Source: a virus. Taken from it: a stretch of 64,000 nucleotides of DNA. The DNA lies in IMG/VR virus record IMGVR_UViG_3300019124_000001, positions 1-64,000 of that record. One strand, 5' to 3'. Each line of letters starts with the position of its first letter. The stretch's first letter is position 1. The position numbers and the translations under genes are program-made. The notes under the pieces were generated by a model. It was not told the DNA's origin. It made no database searches and saw only the letters and a list, made by a program, of their open reading frames with translations. Shown piece by piece: positions 63,932 to 64,000 of the stretch.

Positions 63932-64000
63932 GTGAAACACTCACAGAATAAAAGGGGGATTTCTTTAGAAGGTGCTATAGCATTAACAATTATCGCATTT
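63932..64000 (+). CDS. Start of a membrane or pilin-like protein (partial)
   Basis: GTG with AGGAG 8 nt upstream; MKHSQNKRGISLEGAIALTI runs into a hydrophobic helix and the window edge. The R-G-x-S-L-E-x-A pattern resembles TadE-type or pseudopilin N-termini. Only 23 residues are visible. Confidence 0.55.
   Translation, partial: MKHSQNKRGISLEGAIALTIIAF

Noticed and set aside
1-64000. CRISPR array
   Set aside because: Repeated words exist (leaders, dyads, 53-bp element), but none has regularly spaced repeats with unique spacers.

Overview
This window looks like part of a large Firmicutes (Bacillales-type) bacteriophage or phage-plasmid genome. Evidence seen directly: a phage terminase large subunit runs off the left edge, 30 tRNA-like genes sit in about 5.6 kb, and ribosome binding sites are strong AGGAGG types with ATG/GTG/TTG starts. 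Many promoters have near-consensus TTGACA and TATAAT boxes, and a small YonK-like protein recalls SPbeta-like Bacillus phages. The host itself cannot be fixed from the sequence.

Layout. 1-5,005 (minus strand): terminase, a zinc protein that is probably its small partner, a metallophosphoesterase and small genes. 5,072-10,648 (minus): a tRNA island covering all 20 amino acids plus a CTA (amber suppressor) tRNA, interrupted by two coiled-coil genes and one gene with an in-frame UAG. 11,102-16,408 (minus): PIN-PhoH, HU, a sigma-like regulator with a downstream partner, and a RecD2-like helicase. 16,676-18,675 (minus): a TubZ/TubR partition pair and two small genes. 18,961-20,680 (plus): a ribbon-helix-helix protein, a membrane protein and a tyrosine-recombinase-fold protein. 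20,870-22,155 (minus): a candidate small RNA and an HTH (initiator-like) gene pair. 22,263-24,900: tiny membrane peptides, then a 2-kb non-coding block with a TTGTCAA repeat cluster and a strongly G-depleted tract, a candidate origin or centromere. 25,074-63,670 (plus): about 65 mostly tiny genes.

The rightward region is built like a regulon. Most genes or gene pairs have their own promoter, often with a dyad (TCAACA-N3-TGTTGA) overlapping the -35 box, then a leader carrying an AATTACAT box, a strong RBS, one or two short genes and an intrinsic terminator. In five places terminator and promoter are fused: the 3' arm of the hairpin is the spacer between -35 and -10. Recognisable products include a J-domain protein, a MazF-like toxin, DUF3841, DUF7659-like, cyclic-phosphate-receiver (cREC) and DUF262 proteins, AP2-like zinc DNA-binding proteins and a DnaN-like sliding clamp. 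Most of the rest are small unknowns, as expected for host-takeover genes.

The points most worth following are the amber suppressor tRNA beside a UAG-interrupted gene, a 53-bp three-copy element with a fixed 10-bp variable core, two inverted copies of a long operator-bearing palindrome at 16.5 and 63.8 kb, the terminator-promoter fusions, and a leftward structured RNA at 55 kb inside the rightward region. All functional names are from sequence pattern recognition; no database search was possible.
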